This document shows positions 17,044 through 26,747 of a stretch of 64,000 nucleotides of DNA, piece by piece; the stretch's first letter is position 1, and the number at the start of each line of letters is the position of its first letter. Origin of the DNA: Calditrichota bacterium (GTDB lineage Bacteria > Calditrichota > Calditrichia > Calditrichales > J004); assembly GCA_013112635.1 (NCBI GenBank), contig JABFGF010000013.1, positions 25,568 through 89,567 of the forward strand. The letters run 5' to 3'. The notes below the pieces were generated by a model. That model was not told where the DNA came from. It did not search any database and was given only the letters and a program-made list of their open reading frames with translations. Both the position numbers and the translations under genes were made by a program.

Positions 17044-17852
17044 TATCCAAACCTTCCGGTGATATAATCTTCTGTTAATTTTTCAGTTGGGTTGGTAAAT
17101 ATTTTTTTAGTCTCATCTCGTTCAACAAGTTCTCCCAACATCATAAAGGCTGTATAATCGGATATACGCGCAGCCTGTTGCATATTATGGGTCACGATCA
17201 CGATTGTGTAATCTTTTTTCAATTCTTCAATTGTTTCTTCAATTTTTCCTGTTGAGATTGGATCCAGTGCTGAGGCCGGTTCATCCATTAAAATTATATC
17301 CGGTTTGTTTGCCAATGTACGAGCAATGCATAAACGTTGCTGCTGCCCACCAGATAAATCCAAAGCAGAATTATGAAGCCGGTCTTTTACCTCACGCCAC
17401 AAATCACCTTGTACCAGAGCTGATTCAACTATTTCATTTAAATCATTTTTATCTGTGATTCCATTTACTTGTGGCCCAAAAGCTACATTTTCCCAAATGC
17501 TCATCGGGAAAGGATTTGATTTTTGGAAAACCATGCCAACAGATTTACGCAGATCTTCCATTTGCATATCCTGTTTATAAATATCCTCACCGTGAATCTT
17601 AATTTCACCATTTATATAAGAATCCTGGATTAGGTCATTCATCCGGTTAAAACATCTTAAAAGTGTTGATTTCCCACAACCGGACGGCCCGATAAAGGCG
17701 GTTACTTTTTTATCCGGAATGGTAATATTGACATTTTTCAATGCCTGTGCTTCCGGATTATAAAAAAAATCCAGGTTTTTGGTTTCAATAACCACTTTTT
17801 CTTTTTTTACTTCATCTTCCATTATTTCTTTTTCCGTTGAATAAACTTCCAC
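17043..17852 (-). CDS. pstB: Phosphate ABC transporter ATPase PstB
   Basis: 269 residues with Walker [10 protein letters not shown], signature LSGGQQQRL, Walker [13 protein letters not shown] and H-loop VTHNM, matching PstB closely. It powers phosphate import through PstA/PstC. The start is a GTG preceded by GAGGA at a 7-bp spacing. About 124 bp separate it from pstA, mostly filled by a 66-bp double-hairpin repeat. Confidence 0.95.
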   Translation of the reverse strand: MEVYSTEKEIMEDEVKKEKVVIETKNLDFFYNPEAQALKNVNITIPDKKVTAFIGPSGCGKSTLLRCFNRMNDLIQDSYINGEIKIHGEDIYKQDMQMEDLRKSVGMVFQKSNPFPMSIWENVAFGPQVNGITDKNDLNEIVESALVQGDLWREVKDRLHNSALDLSGGQQQRLCIARTLANKPDIILMDEPASALDPISTGKIEETIEELKKDYTIVIVTHNMQQAARISDYTAFMMLGELVERDETKKIFTNPTEKLTEDYITGRFG

Positions 17853-17884
17853 TTTATTTTCCTCACATCTGAAAGGTAGCGATC

Positions 17885-17950
17885 GTCATTCCGGACTCGT
17901 TTCGGAATCCCTAATTTAATAGATGGATCCTGAAATAAATTCAGGATGAC
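17885..17950. repeat. REP-like double-hairpin element, copy A
   Basis: The 66-bp element begins GTCATTCC and ends GGATGAC. It contains hairpin 1 (ATTCCG/CGGAAT) and hairpin 2 (ATCCTGAA/TTCAGGAT, 5-base loop) separated by an AATTTAATAGATGG spacer. A second copy with the same layout is at 58112-58179. It sits between pstA and pstB, where it could tune the relative mRNA level. Confidence 0.65.
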
Positions 17951-17976
17951 GGTTCCTTTTTAATATTCAAACCGAC

Positions 17977-19599
17977 CTAAAAAGTCGCAGTTTTAAATTT
18001 CTTCCTCAAATTGTTGCGCACATAAATGGCAAACATATTTAACAGAACAACAATAATAATTAATAGTAAAGCCGTGCTATAAACCATTGGCTTGGCTGCT
18101 TCAACATTTGGAGATTGAAAGCCAACATCATAAATATGAAAACCAAGGTGCATAAACTTCCGGTCCAAATGCAAAAACGGGAAACTCCAATCAAGTGCTA
18201 AAGATGGCGCAAGTTTTACAACACCGGTTATCATCAACGGCGCGACTTCACCGGCGCCCCTGCTAATAGCCAAAATTAATCCTGTTAAAATACCGGGCAT
18301 TGCATTTGGTAAAACGATATTGCGGATCATTTGCCATTTTGTGGCGCCCAAAGCCAATGCGCCTTCTTTGTTGGCCCGCGGAACTGCCAAAATTCCTTCT
18401 TCGGTGGCAACCACAACCACCGGCAAAGTTAATAGAGCCAGTGTTAAAGAAGCCCACAAAATTCCACCCGTACCAAAAGTTGGTTCCGGCAAAGTATCGC
18501 TAAATAAAAGTTGATCGATTGAACCACCGACAACATATACAAAAAAACCAAGCCCAAAAACCCCAAACACAATACTTGGAACGCCGGCCAGATTGTTTAC
18601 CGAAAGGCGGATAAAGCGGACAATGGTTCCCTGATTGGCGTATTCGTTTAAATAGATCGCCGCCATAACACCAATTGGTACCACGGCGATTGACATTAAA
18701 AGTACCATCAAAACCGTTCCGAAAATTGCAGGGAAAACACCACCTTCTGTATTGGACTCACGTGGATAATCCGCGACAAACTCCCACACTTTTGCAATAT
18801 AATGGACTGATTTTCCAAACACGCCCATTTCATTTGGCTGATATAAACGAACAATAGATGAAAACGCTATTTTTTGAGTCTGGCCGGATGCCTCCTGCAC
18901 AGTTAAATAATTGGCCCGATCTTTTAGAACCAATTCTTCAAGCTCTTTGTTAAAAGCCAATATTTGTGGTTCAATTTCCTGTTCAAGAAAAGAGATTTCA
19001 TCATACAGTTTTTTTATCGTTGTACGCGATTCCTCTGTCTTTGCTTCCGATGATATTTCAATTAAGGCTATTTCCCTTTGCAGCTCAGAACTCGGAATCA
19101 TTAAACTGGCTACATCATTGCGTATTTCCTCAATTCTATGGCTGGTTTCAAGAGCCAATTTATGCGCATCTTCCACCTCATCAAAAAAGTCTATTGTGGT
19201 ATTATCAAAATAACGCTCATTTATATGAACATCCTGTATTACGCCATAAAAATTTCCATATTCTTCACGCTCAAAAGTAACCGCATCATTTTTATATGTT
19301 GTATTGGTCACATCCTTTTTGTTGAGCCAGATAAAATCCAGTCCATAAATATCACGGTTACCAATTTTCAACTGCAACTGATCTGTTTCAGGATTACCCG
19401 TTTCATTTTCATCCCACAACTCACCCATATAGGATTTTCCATCCTGCAAGTCGACCGAAACGATATCACCGGGCCAGAAAAAATTTAATCCTTTAAAAAG
19501 AATTACAAAGATAACCCAGGCTGTCATTGCAAGTGTTATAACCAGGGCCATCCCGGCAGAAAAAATATAATTGTTACCTTTTTGTTTATTAGACGCCAC
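17977..19599 (-). CDS. pstA: Phosphate ABC transporter permease PstA, extended
   Basis: 540 residues, much longer than the usual 280-300. The C-terminal 270 residues are a standard MetI-type permease (AIYLNEYANQGTIVRFIR, the EAA-loop region EGALALGATKWQMIRNIVLPNAMPGI). The N-terminal half is an insertion after a first membrane helix (about 15-37). It includes a beta-rich part and a long coiled coil around 135-215 (ELQREIALIEISSEAK to EQEIEPQILAFNKELEEL). Similar long PstA proteins occur in marine bacteria; the role of the extension is unknown. Its start overlaps the pstC stop. Confidence 0.9.
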   Translation of the reverse strand: MASNKQKGNNYIFSAGMALVITLAMTAWVIFVILFKGLNFFWPGDIVSVDLQDGKSYMGELWDENETGNPETDQLQLKIGNRDIYGLDFIWLNKKDVTNTTYKNDAVTFEREEYGNFYGVIQDVHINERYFDNTTIDFFDEVEDAHKLALETSHRIEEIRNDVASLMIPSSELQREIALIEISSEAKTEESRTTIKKLYDEISFLEQEIEPQILAFNKELEELVLKDRANYLTVQEASGQTQKIAFSSIVRLYQPNEMGVFGKSVHYIAKVWEFVADYPRESNTEGGVFPAIFGTVLMVLLMSIAVVPIGVMAAIYLNEYANQGTIVRFIRLSVNNLAGVPSIVFGVFGLGFFVYVVGGSIDQLLFSDTLPEPTFGTGGILWASLTLALLTLPVVVVATEEGILAVPRANKEGALALGATKWQMIRNIVLPNAMPGILTGLILAISRGAGEVAPLMITGVVKLAPSLALDWSFPFLHLDRKFMHLGFHIYDVGFQSPNVEAAKPMVYSTALLLIIIVVLLNMFAIYVRNNLRKKFKTATF

Positions 19600-21812
19600 T
19601 AAAACCTCGCATATTTCTTACGCAATTTATCTCCGATTAAGGATGAAAGCGTATTAAGCACAAAAGTAAAAATAAAAAGTAATAATCCTGTAAAAAACAA
19701 AACACGATACAGAGTCCCGCCAACCGGAGCTTCAGGAATTTCGACAGCAATGCATGCACTCATCGCCCGGAATCCGTTAAACGGATTTAAATCTAAAATT
19801 GGCGTGTTGCCTGTTGCCATCAATACAATCATTGTTTCACCAACTGCGCGGCCCAAACCAAGCATAATCGCAGCAAATATCCCTCCGGATGCTGCCGGTA
19901 AAACAACCCTGCGTACAGTTTGCCAGGGCGATGCACCCAAAGCCAATGATGCCGATGTGAGCGATTCAGGAACGTTGGACAAGGCATCTTCAGAAACAGT
20001 AAAAATGATTGGTATTACGGCGAAACCAAGTGCAAATCCTACAACGATGCTGTTGCGTGTTTCATAGGTAACATTTAATACCTGGTAAACCCATTGCTGA
20101 AAATTGCCATCAAATAAGAGATTTTCAAATCCCTGGCTAAATGTCATGGCAAAGAGATAAGTGATGATTCCAATGGGGATCGTAAATAAAATTTCGACTC
20201 CAGCGGGCATTTTAGATCTTATCCCGTCTGGGATACGCTGAATAAAAAACATCGTGACCAGGAAAAAAAGCGGCAACAAAATGACAAATAAAATGATAAC
20301 CATTAAATATTTTTCAAAAAATGGAGAAAAGTATAATCCTGCCAGAAAACCGATCACAACGCTGGGTAGTGCCGCCATTATTTCTACAACCGGTTTAATT
20401 TGCCGGGCCAGGTTTCTTGGAGCAAAACGCGAAACATAAATCGCAGCCAACAAAGCCAGCGGTATTGAAAAGATCATGGCAAACAAGGTGCCTTTTAGCG
20501 TTCCAAAAATTAAGGGGATTAAACTGAGCTTAGGCTCAAACTCATCGCTGCCACCCGTAGACTGCCAGACAAACTGAGCATCGGAATATCCTTCATACCA
20601 AACCGGGCTGAACAGTGTTTCCAAATTGGTTTCAGGATGTTGGTTTTCCAGCTTAAATAATCCAAACTGATTTTGAGAATCCAAAACAAAAATAGCATTT
20701 GATTTCGGTGAAAATGTTCCGGTTTTTATTGGAAATTCAGCCGCCTTAAACTCAACCTCTGTTTGCCCTGTTGTGGAATAGTGAAGCTTGGCATTGCCTT
20801 TTTTGTCTACTGTAAGAAAATTCCTGTTACGCGCAGAAACCCATATTTGTGTAACACTTGCCGCGTGAGATTCAAAATCATGAACTTTTCTAAATTTAAA
20901 TAGGTTTGCCGGTGTACGGATTGGAAACCAGGTTGAAACAGATCCATTTTCTCCTGCAAGAACAATAGCCTGGTCGCCAAGCAGATACTTTACATCCGTC
21001 ACAATTGCATCTGTTAGAAACCTGTCTTTAACGATCGGTTCCTCAAGATCCGATAAATCGAACCAAAACACATTTTTGCTTGAAGTGGAGATTACAAGGT
21101 TTTCTGCATTCTGGCTCAAAGACAAAGCAGTTACTTCTTCTTTATTTATATCGTCGCTTAGGTTATAGAAATATTCTTCTTCCATATCTGCATCATAAAC
21201 ACGCAAATGAAGTGCATTTGTATGATCAACCCAGACCCATAACCTGCTGCCATCTTCATTTTCAGTGAAGCCAGTTTTTTCAATATGGTTTGGAACCGTA
21301 TCGTGAACTGCTGATACTTGTAGCTCTTCTTGAATTTCAAGCGATGGAATGATCGAACGACCACTGTCCGTATAGACTGCCCTCATTTCAATATTGGCAG
21401 TAATTATTCGTCCGGAGTCACTTCCAACAGAAAACAATTCTTTGAGGCCACTTCCTTTTGCAGATGACAAAAGCTTTTCATTTTCAAATAACGGTAAGCT
21501 GGATGTTTTAATATTCTGCTTGCTTTCAATGTTGTAAAATCGAACAATCCCGTTTTCATCGATTTCATAAAAAACTTCAAGATATGGATCAATTCCTGTA
21601 AGTAAAATATTCTGGTTATTTTCTACAGATGGAATTGAAAGCCATTTTTCAATTGTGGCACCAAAACTTAACGGAAGGCTTTGATAAATTAGGAAAAGTA
21701 AAATTGCTATTATGTTAACAATAATGGCATATCCGCCAAATGTAATAATCCATCTTGCATTACGGTCAGCGTTTTCTACTTTTTTCCTAAAGGCGGATTT
21801 TTTTAAACTCAA
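19599..21812 (-). CDS. pstC: Phosphate ABC transporter permease PstC with large N-terminal domain
   Basis: 737 residues, more than twice the usual length. After a first membrane helix (about 25-47), residues 60-400 form a beta-rich region with propeller-like strands (ENLVISTSSKNVFWFDLSD, AIVLAGENGSVSTWFPI, RNFLTVDKKGNAKLHYS). The permease follows from about 430 and contains EIMAALPSVVIGFLAGL and the EAA-type loop SASLALGASPWQTVRRVVLPAA. The start is TTG with only a weak upstream AGAAAAGAGA; no in-frame ATG lies nearby. It is separated from pstS by 120 bp that include a degenerate repeat. Confidence 0.9.
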   Translation of the reverse strand: MSLKKSAFRKKVENADRNARWIITFGGYAIIVNIIAILLFLIYQSLPLSFGATIEKWLSIPSVENNQNILLTGIDPYLEVFYEIDENGIVRFYNIESKQNIKTSSLPLFENEKLLSSAKGSGLKELFSVGSDSGRIITANIEMRAVYTDSGRSIIPSLEIQEELQVSAVHDTVPNHIEKTGFTENEDGSRLWVWVDHTNALHLRVYDADMEEEYFYNLSDDINKEEVTALSLSQNAENLVISTSSKNVFWFDLSDLEEPIVKDRFLTDAIVTDVKYLLGDQAIVLAGENGSVSTWFPIRTPANLFKFRKVHDFESHAASVTQIWVSARNRNFLTVDKKGNAKLHYSTTGQTEVEFKAAEFPIKTGTFSPKSNAIFVLDSQNQFGLFKLENQHPETNLETLFSPVWYEGYSDAQFVWQSTGGSDEFEPKLSLIPLIFGTLKGTLFAMIFSIPLALLAAIYVSRFAPRNLARQIKPVVEIMAALPSVVIGFLAGLYFSPFFEKYLMVIILFVILLPLFFLVTMFFIQRIPDGIRSKMPAGVEILFTIPIGIITYLFAMTFSQGFENLLFDGNFQQWVYQVLNVTYETRNSIVVGFALGFAVIPIIFTVSEDALSNVPESLTSASLALGASPWQTVRRVVLPAASGGIFAAIMLGLGRAVGETMIVLMATGNTPILDLNPFNGFRAMSACIAVEIPEAPVGGTLYRVLFFTGLLLFIFTFVLNTLSSLIGDKLRKKYARF

Positions 21813-21867
21813 GTTTATGTTTCTCTTTTCTAAAATGTATTTTATATCAAAACTATTCTTAAATGGG

Positions 21868-21913
21868 ATGCTTCATTCCTCAGCCATTCTGATTATGGTG
21901 AACGAAGAATCCC
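21868..21913. repeat. Degenerate REP-like fragment
   Basis: On the plus strand the segment holds CATTCTGA and GAACGAAGAATCCCAATG, closely related to the fragment at 58216-58252 (GTCATTCTGAA and GTGAAGAATCCCAT). It lies between pstS and pstC and looks like a partial or decayed copy of a dispersed intergenic repeat. Confidence 0.4.
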
Positions 21914-21932
21914 AATGTTTGCAATAGTAGCG

Positions 21933-22901
21933 TTATTTCAATTTTGCTAATTCTTCTTGAACAACTTCATAAGTCAATGGCAGATAGCCATCTTTTACAA
22001 CAATTTCCTGTCCCTCATAACTCAGGATATATTTAATAAACTCTTTTACAAGTGGATCCATTGGTTTTACAGGATCTTTAACGATGTAGAGATTTAAGAA
22101 ACGCGCCAACGGGTATTTCTTGCTTACCACATTTGCATAACCACCATCAAAACAATCTGCGCCCTCTTTTTTAGCCAGAGCAACAGTTTTAACACCCGAG
22201 GTTTTGTAACCAATTCCACTATAACCGATGGCAAACTTATCTTCAGTAATTCCCTGCACAACCGAAGCTGAACCAGGTTGTTCTTTTACAGAATCTTTAT
22301 AATCACCTTTTTTAAGCACTTTCTTTTTAAAGAAACCATATGTTCCGCTTGCAGAATTACGTCCAAAACTACGGATAGGCTGCTTTGCCCATTCTCCGGT
22401 TAAACCAAGATCGGCCCAGGTTTTAACATCCTTGGCAAATCCACGCTTACGTGTTTTAGAAAAGACCGCATCTGCCTGCTCTAAGCTTAGGCATTCTATA
22501 GGGTTGTCTTTGTTTACAAAAATTGCCAGTGCATCTAATGATGTCCTGATTTGAGTTGGCTTAAATCCATATTTTTTATCAAAAGCATCTTTTTCTTTGG
22601 ATTTCATTTCGCGTGACATTGGACCAAACTGGGCCGTTGCCTCAATTAGTGCCGGTGGTGCGGTGGAAGAACCCTTACCTTCGATTTGTACATTTACCAG
22701 CGGATAATATTTCCGAAAACCTTCCAGCCAAAGGGCCATCAGATTATTCATTGTATCAGAACCAATACTGTTTGCGTTCCCTGAAATTCCGGATACCTTT
22801 TTATACTTTTCAATTTTTGAATCGACTTTTACATTTTGGGCAATGCTGATTTGTGTTAATGCCATTACAAAAATCAAAGCACTTAAAATTATTTTCTTCA
22901 T
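21933..22901 (-). CDS. pstS: Phosphate-binding protein PstS
   Basis: 322 residues with a signal peptide (about 1-21, ending ISIAQ). The phosphate-binding loops are recognisable: SIGSDTMNNLMALW, VQIEGKGSSTAPPAL and RNSASGTYGFF. This is the periplasmic receptor that delivers phosphate to PstCA. A 7-bp repeat pair resembling a Pho box lies 46-63 bp upstream of the start, so pstS has its own inducible promoter downstream of the porin gene. Confidence 0.94.
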   Translation of the reverse strand: MKKIILSALIFVMALTQISIAQNVKVDSKIEKYKKVSGISGNANSIGSDTMNNLMALWLEGFRKYYPLVNVQIEGKGSSTAPPALIEATAQFGPMSREMKSKEKDAFDKKYGFKPTQIRTSLDALAIFVNKDNPIECLSLEQADAVFSKTRKRGFAKDVKTWADLGLTGEWAKQPIRSFGRNSASGTYGFFKKKVLKKGDYKDSVKEQPGSASVVQGITEDKFAIGYSGIGYKTSGVKTVALAKKEGADCFDGGYANVVSKKYPLARFLNLYIVKDPVKPMDPLVKEFIKYILSYEGQEIVVKDGYLPLTYEVVQEELAKLK

Positions 22902-22946
22902 TCTAAAAAACTCCTTTGTTAAATCATTATTAAATTAAAAACTCTA

Positions 22947-22964
22947 TGTTACAGACCTGTTACA
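22947..22964 (-). promoter_or_regulatory. Pho-box-like repeats before pstS
   Basis: On the minus strand TGTAACA occurs twice with an 11-bp period (22964-22958 and 22953-22947). PhoB/PhoP-type regulators bind such one-helical-turn direct repeats in place of a -35 element. The same heptamer and period occur before the porin gene. Confidence 0.65.
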
Positions 22965-22978
22965 ATCTTGAACTTTTC

Positions 22979-23995
22979 TTATTTAAAAGACCAAACGAAA
23001 GTCAGGTTGCCTACAATATCCGGATTGTCATTTACACCGCTGTTTGTGTAATAAAAAATATTAGGGATTACCGATATACCTTTTGCAGGACGATAATCCA
23101 AAGCGGCTATAACCAACCCTGTTTCAGTGTCATTTGCATCTGTATTGGGATCGTACATATCGTATCTTAAAACTACAGTTGCATTATTAGTAACATTGTA
23201 GCGGCCAAATACTGAGAGCGCGCTTAAATTTAAATCATTACCAAGGCTGTCCATTGCACCGCCTTGTGTCATCATATAGTATTCCGCACCCACAGCTAAA
23301 TCATCATTTTGGTAACCTGCAAAACCTTTGTATGTCAAATTGCTGTGTTCAGAATTTTTGGCTTCATGATCCACATATCCTTCTAAAACAAAGCCATCTA
23401 CATTTGTTGAAACAGACAGATAGGCTTTTTTATATTTGTCATTTTCCGGGTGAGAATAATGTGCCCCATTGGCCAACATGGCATGGTAAGCAACCTTTTT
23501 ATCCATCACCGAACCTTTTAATGCCAAGCCCACATCGGCAGAACTTGCACTGGCTGATGTTCCGGTTACACCCTTAAAATTATCCATAACTGTTTTGCTC
23601 AGCCCTCTGTAACCCCATACTTTTTCTGCAACGCCCCAGGTTGGTGTACCGGAAATACCAACATATAAAGCTGATGATGGAAGCAGATCTTTCCATTTTA
23701 AATAAAGGTGCTTTACAAATGGCCTAAGCTTGTCATCCGCTTTGCGGTCAGCATCTGTACGAAAACGAACAGAAAAATCATCGTTGATCGTTTTATTGAT
23801 TGTTAAATATGCCCTGCGGAACATAAACCCATTATCCTGGCCATTTGCTCTTGGGCCATCCTTAGAAATATCATGCGTGTAATCGAAATAGCTTTTTCCA
23901 CTAATTTTAAAACCTTCCAGATCACCTGCATTTAAACCAGCTGCAAAAAAAAGTACAATGAGACTAATAAATCTAACTGTATTCTTCTGAATCAT
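22979..23995 (-). CDS. Outer-membrane porin, probable phosphate-responsive
   Basis: 338 residues from the ATG at 23995 (GGAGG 5 bp upstream; a TTG at 24007 is less likely). A signal peptide (about 1-22, ending GLNAG) precedes alternating beta-strands typical of a 16-strand porin of the OprP/phosphate-selective type (GKSYFDYTHDIS, FMFRRAYLTINKTINDDFSVRFRTD, and a C-terminal strand NLTFVWSFK ending in Phe-x). Between phoR and pstS and preceded by Pho-box-like repeats, it probably lets phosphate across the outer membrane. Selectivity is inferred from context. Confidence 0.78.
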   Translation of the reverse strand: MIQKNTVRFISLIVLFFAAGLNAGDLEGFKISGKSYFDYTHDISKDGPRANGQDNGFMFRRAYLTINKTINDDFSVRFRTDADRKADDKLRPFVKHLYLKWKDLLPSSALYVGISGTPTWGVAEKVWGYRGLSKTVMDNFKGVTGTSASASSADVGLALKGSVMDKKVAYHAMLANGAHYSHPENDKYKKAYLSVSTNVDGFVLEGYVDHEAKNSEHSNLTYKGFAGYQNDDLAVGAEYYMMTQGGAMDSLGNDLNLSALSVFGRYNVTNNATVVLRYDMYDPNTDANDTETGLVIAALDYRPAKGISVIPNIFYYTNSGVNDNPDIVGNLTFVWSFK

Positions 23996-24078
23996 TGAAT
24001 CCTCCAAATTATAATCGTTTAATAAAATTATAGTTAATTGTTTAATTTCTATTGTTGGAATGGATTATAAAATTGCCA

Positions 24079-24107
24079 TGTTACAATTATGTTACAGACA
24101 GGTTTCA
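24079..24107 (-). promoter_or_regulatory. Pho-box-like repeats before the porin gene
   Basis: The plus strand shows TGTTACA at 24079-24085 and 24090-24096 plus a degenerate GGTTTCA at 24101-24107, all at an 11-bp period. Read on the coding strand these are TGTAACA repeats identical to those before pstS. They lie 84-112 bp upstream of the preferred porin start. Confidence 0.65.
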
Positions 24108-24181
24108 GGTTAATTGTTTTAAATTGCAGGTAGGATTACAGTAAGTAGTTTGGATCTAAAAGAGGAGTTTTTAAATAATTA

Positions 24182-25954
24182 CTAAGCTAAGTCAAACCAA
24201 ATAGAAAATGAACTGCCTTTATCTGGTTCGCTGGAAAGTTTAACTTCAGCTTTTTGAAGTTCAGCAAGATGTTTAACAATGGAAAGCCCCAAACCCGTTC
24301 CGCCAATTGCCCTGGAGCGGCCTCTGTCAACACGGTAAAATCGTTCAAATATGCGAGACTGATCTTTTAACGGAATACCAATTCCTGAATCTGTTATTGT
24401 AAAGACAGCCTTCTTTTTCTGCAGATGCGATTCAATCTTTATCACACCGCCATTCTGTGTATATTTTATGGCGTTATCTACAAGGTTTATTATTATGGAA
24501 CGGAACATTTCGCCGTCACCAATAATTTCAAAATCTTGCTTTTTAAAAGAAGTTTTTAAATCAATGTTTTTTGAGTCAGCGATTTCCATTATTTCGTTTA
24601 GGATTTCTTTTATTATCGGAATTGGCTTGAATTCAGAAAACTCGAGCTTTTGGAGTTTTTCTATTCGGGCAAGTTCAAGCAGATCGGAAACCAGGTTTTC
24701 TAATTGATTGGATTGTTTGACAATTTTTTTAACATATTTTTTACTGACTTTTTTATCTTCCAAACCCCAATCCAAAAGAGTTTCACCATAACCCCTGATT
24801 ACAGCAAGCGGTGTTTTAAACTCGTGTGAAACATTGGCCACAAATTCCTTACGAATTTTTTCCAACATTTTATAGTGTGTAATGTCCCTTAGTACAATTA
24901 CTGCACCAAGTCCGTCTTCAATTTTTAAAGAGGTAATAATAATATCCAAAGTGCGGTTTTCGAAAAACACATCATCTTTTAGGAAAATTGGTTTAGTAAA
25001 AAAATTGGTCAATAAAGAATTCAGGTGCTGGTTTCGGATCACCTGAAAAAAAGATTTGCCCATTATGTCACTTTCAGAACAATCCAAAAGCGATACAGCT
25101 TGTTTATTAAAAAAGATTACTTCTTTGTTTGGGTTAATGGCGACAATGCCATCCTGTACAGAAGATAAAACGGTATTTAAATTATTTTTATCTCTCTCCA
25201 GCTTGGACAAATTATCAGACAGTTTTGCCGCCATATCATTCAAGGTTTGGCCTAAAACACTTAATTCATCTCTTTGACTAAACTCAGTGCGGGTATCAAA
25301 ATCGCCATGGGAAATCTTGTCTGCTTTTCCGATAATCTTATAAAGCTTGCGATTTATATTCGACGAAAAAATTATTACAATAAATGAGGAAATAAGCAGT
25401 ACAAGCAGTCCTGCAATAAAAAAATAATTACGGGTGATACTTAACAAACTATCAACATCATCTGTATTTATCGCTAAACGTAAAAAACCAATTTGAACAT
25501 TTTTGGTAGAAAGGGCTTTTGCCATATATAACAAGTTCTGCCCTAATGTAGAGCTCTCTCTAATATTAGACCCAAATTCAATTTCAAGAGATTGTTGAAT
25601 TTCAACTCGAAGTAAGTGATTATCTAAATTTGATAATTGATTTGTCGGAACTTCTGAATCAGCTACAACTACCCCACTCGCATCGATTATTGTAACCCGG
25701 CATTTGAACAGTTTGGCCCATTTATTTGCTGACTTTTTAAGATAGACCTGGTCATTTTGAAGTACCTTATTCAAATCAATGGACTGCTCTGCCAGTTTGA
25801 TATAGTTTTGTAAATCTGAGTTAAAGCGACCATATAAAAAAGAGTAAAAATGCTGATACAAAAAATATCCAACAATGGAAGAACTAAATAAAATAGAGAT
25901 TATCAGAATGGCGAGTAAGCGTGAGCTAAGTTTATTTTTAAAAGGTATTTTCAT
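24182..25954 (-). CDS. phoR: Phosphate sensor histidine kinase PhoR-like
   Basis: 590 residues: membrane helix (about 12-34), periplasmic domain, second helix (about 176-198), HAMP (200-250), PAS (255-360), HisKA with phospho-acceptor H377 in ANVSHEFKTPL, and a HATPase domain with N, G1 (DSGIGIP) and G2 (GGTGLGLSIV) boxes. The periplasmic domain makes it larger than E. coli PhoR and closer to the PhoR of Bacillus and Bacteroidota. It lies 21 bp after phoB and is presumably cotranscribed with it. Confidence 0.88.
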   Translation of the reverse strand: MKIPFKNKLSSRLLAILIISILFSSSIVGYFLYQHFYSFLYGRFNSDLQNYIKLAEQSIDLNKVLQNDQVYLKKSANKWAKLFKCRVTIIDASGVVVADSEVPTNQLSNLDNHLLRVEIQQSLEIEFGSNIRESSTLGQNLLYMAKALSTKNVQIGFLRLAINTDDVDSLLSITRNYFFIAGLLVLLISSFIVIIFSSNINRKLYKIIGKADKISHGDFDTRTEFSQRDELSVLGQTLNDMAAKLSDNLSKLERDKNNLNTVLSSVQDGIVAINPNKEVIFFNKQAVSLLDCSESDIMGKSFFQVIRNQHLNSLLTNFFTKPIFLKDDVFFENRTLDIIITSLKIEDGLGAVIVLRDITHYKMLEKIRKEFVANVSHEFKTPLAVIRGYGETLLDWGLEDKKVSKKYVKKIVKQSNQLENLVSDLLELARIEKLQKLEFSEFKPIPIIKEILNEIMEIADSKNIDLKTSFKKQDFEIIGDGEMFRSIIINLVDNAIKYTQNGGVIKIESHLQKKKAVFTITDSGIGIPLKDQSRIFERFYRVDRGRSRAIGGTGLGLSIVKHLAELQKAEVKLSSEPDKGSSFSIWFDLA

Positions 25955-25975
25955 TTCAGAGTGTGGCTAAAAAAG

Positions 25976-26659
25976 TTATTCAATATTCCAACGATAACCA
26001 ACGCCTTTTACCGTCAGGATCAGATTATTTTTTTTATCGATTTTTTCACGCAGCCTTGTAATATGCACATCAACTGTTCGCGGATCACCATAATAATCAT
26101 CACCCCAAATAGTATCTAAAAGCATTTGCCGCGATAACGCTTTACCTTCAGACTTTATAAGTAGTTTTAATAATTTGAATTGGATTGGAGTTAAATCTAC
26201 CTGCTTTGATTTTCTAAAAACCTGGTGTGTGGCAAAGTTTATTTTAAGATCATTTTGTTTGAAGACATTAAACTCAGTTTTCTTAGTTCGTTTTAAAAGA
26301 ACTTTTACACGTGCCAATAATTCTCTTGGGCTAAACGGTTTTGTTACATAATCATCTGCCCCGGCTTCAAAACCAATTATTTTATCTATTTCTTCGCCCC
26401 GGGCTGTTAGCATTATTATTGGTATTTCTGAGGTTGAATCATTACTACGAATATATTTACAGACCTCAAAGCCACTCATTCCGGGAAGATTTAAATCAAG
26501 AATAATAAGATCTGGAAGCAATTTGATTATCGCATCCAAGGCTTCTGCACCATCTATATGTGCAGTTGTTTTATACCCTTCACGATTCAGATTGTCGCGC
26601 AAGATTTCTGTAATATCGCTGTCATCTTCAACAATAAACAGATGGAAGTTTTTATTCAT
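25976..26659 (-). CDS. phoB: OmpR/PhoB-family response regulator
   Basis: 227 residues. The receiver has acidic triplet E11-D12-D13, phospho-acceptor D55 in LIILDLNLPG, T83 region MLTARGEE and K105. The C-terminal winged helix (PIQFKLLKLL, DPRTVDVHITRLREKI, VKGVGYRWN) is of PhoB type. Adjacent to phoR and the pst genes, it is the likely activator of the locus. Upstream, two 11-bp near-repeats (26671-26681 and 26682-26692) might allow self-regulation. Confidence 0.9.
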   Translation of the reverse strand: MNKNFHLFIVEDDSDITEILRDNLNREGYKTTAHIDGAEALDAIIKLLPDLIILDLNLPGMSGFEVCKYIRSNDSTSEIPIIMLTARGEEIDKIIGFEAGADDYVTKPFSPRELLARVKVLLKRTKKTEFNVFKQNDLKINFATHQVFRKSKQVDLTPIQFKLLKLLIKSEGKALSRQMLLDTIWGDDYYGDPRTVDVHITRLREKIDKKNNLILTVKGVGYRWNIE

Positions 26660-26747
26660 TTAATTCTTTATTTGTAATCTGTTTGCAATCTAAGAAAAAA
26701 ATTTGATAAGCTACAACGTAAAAGTAATTATCAAAAAGCGATTCGAA

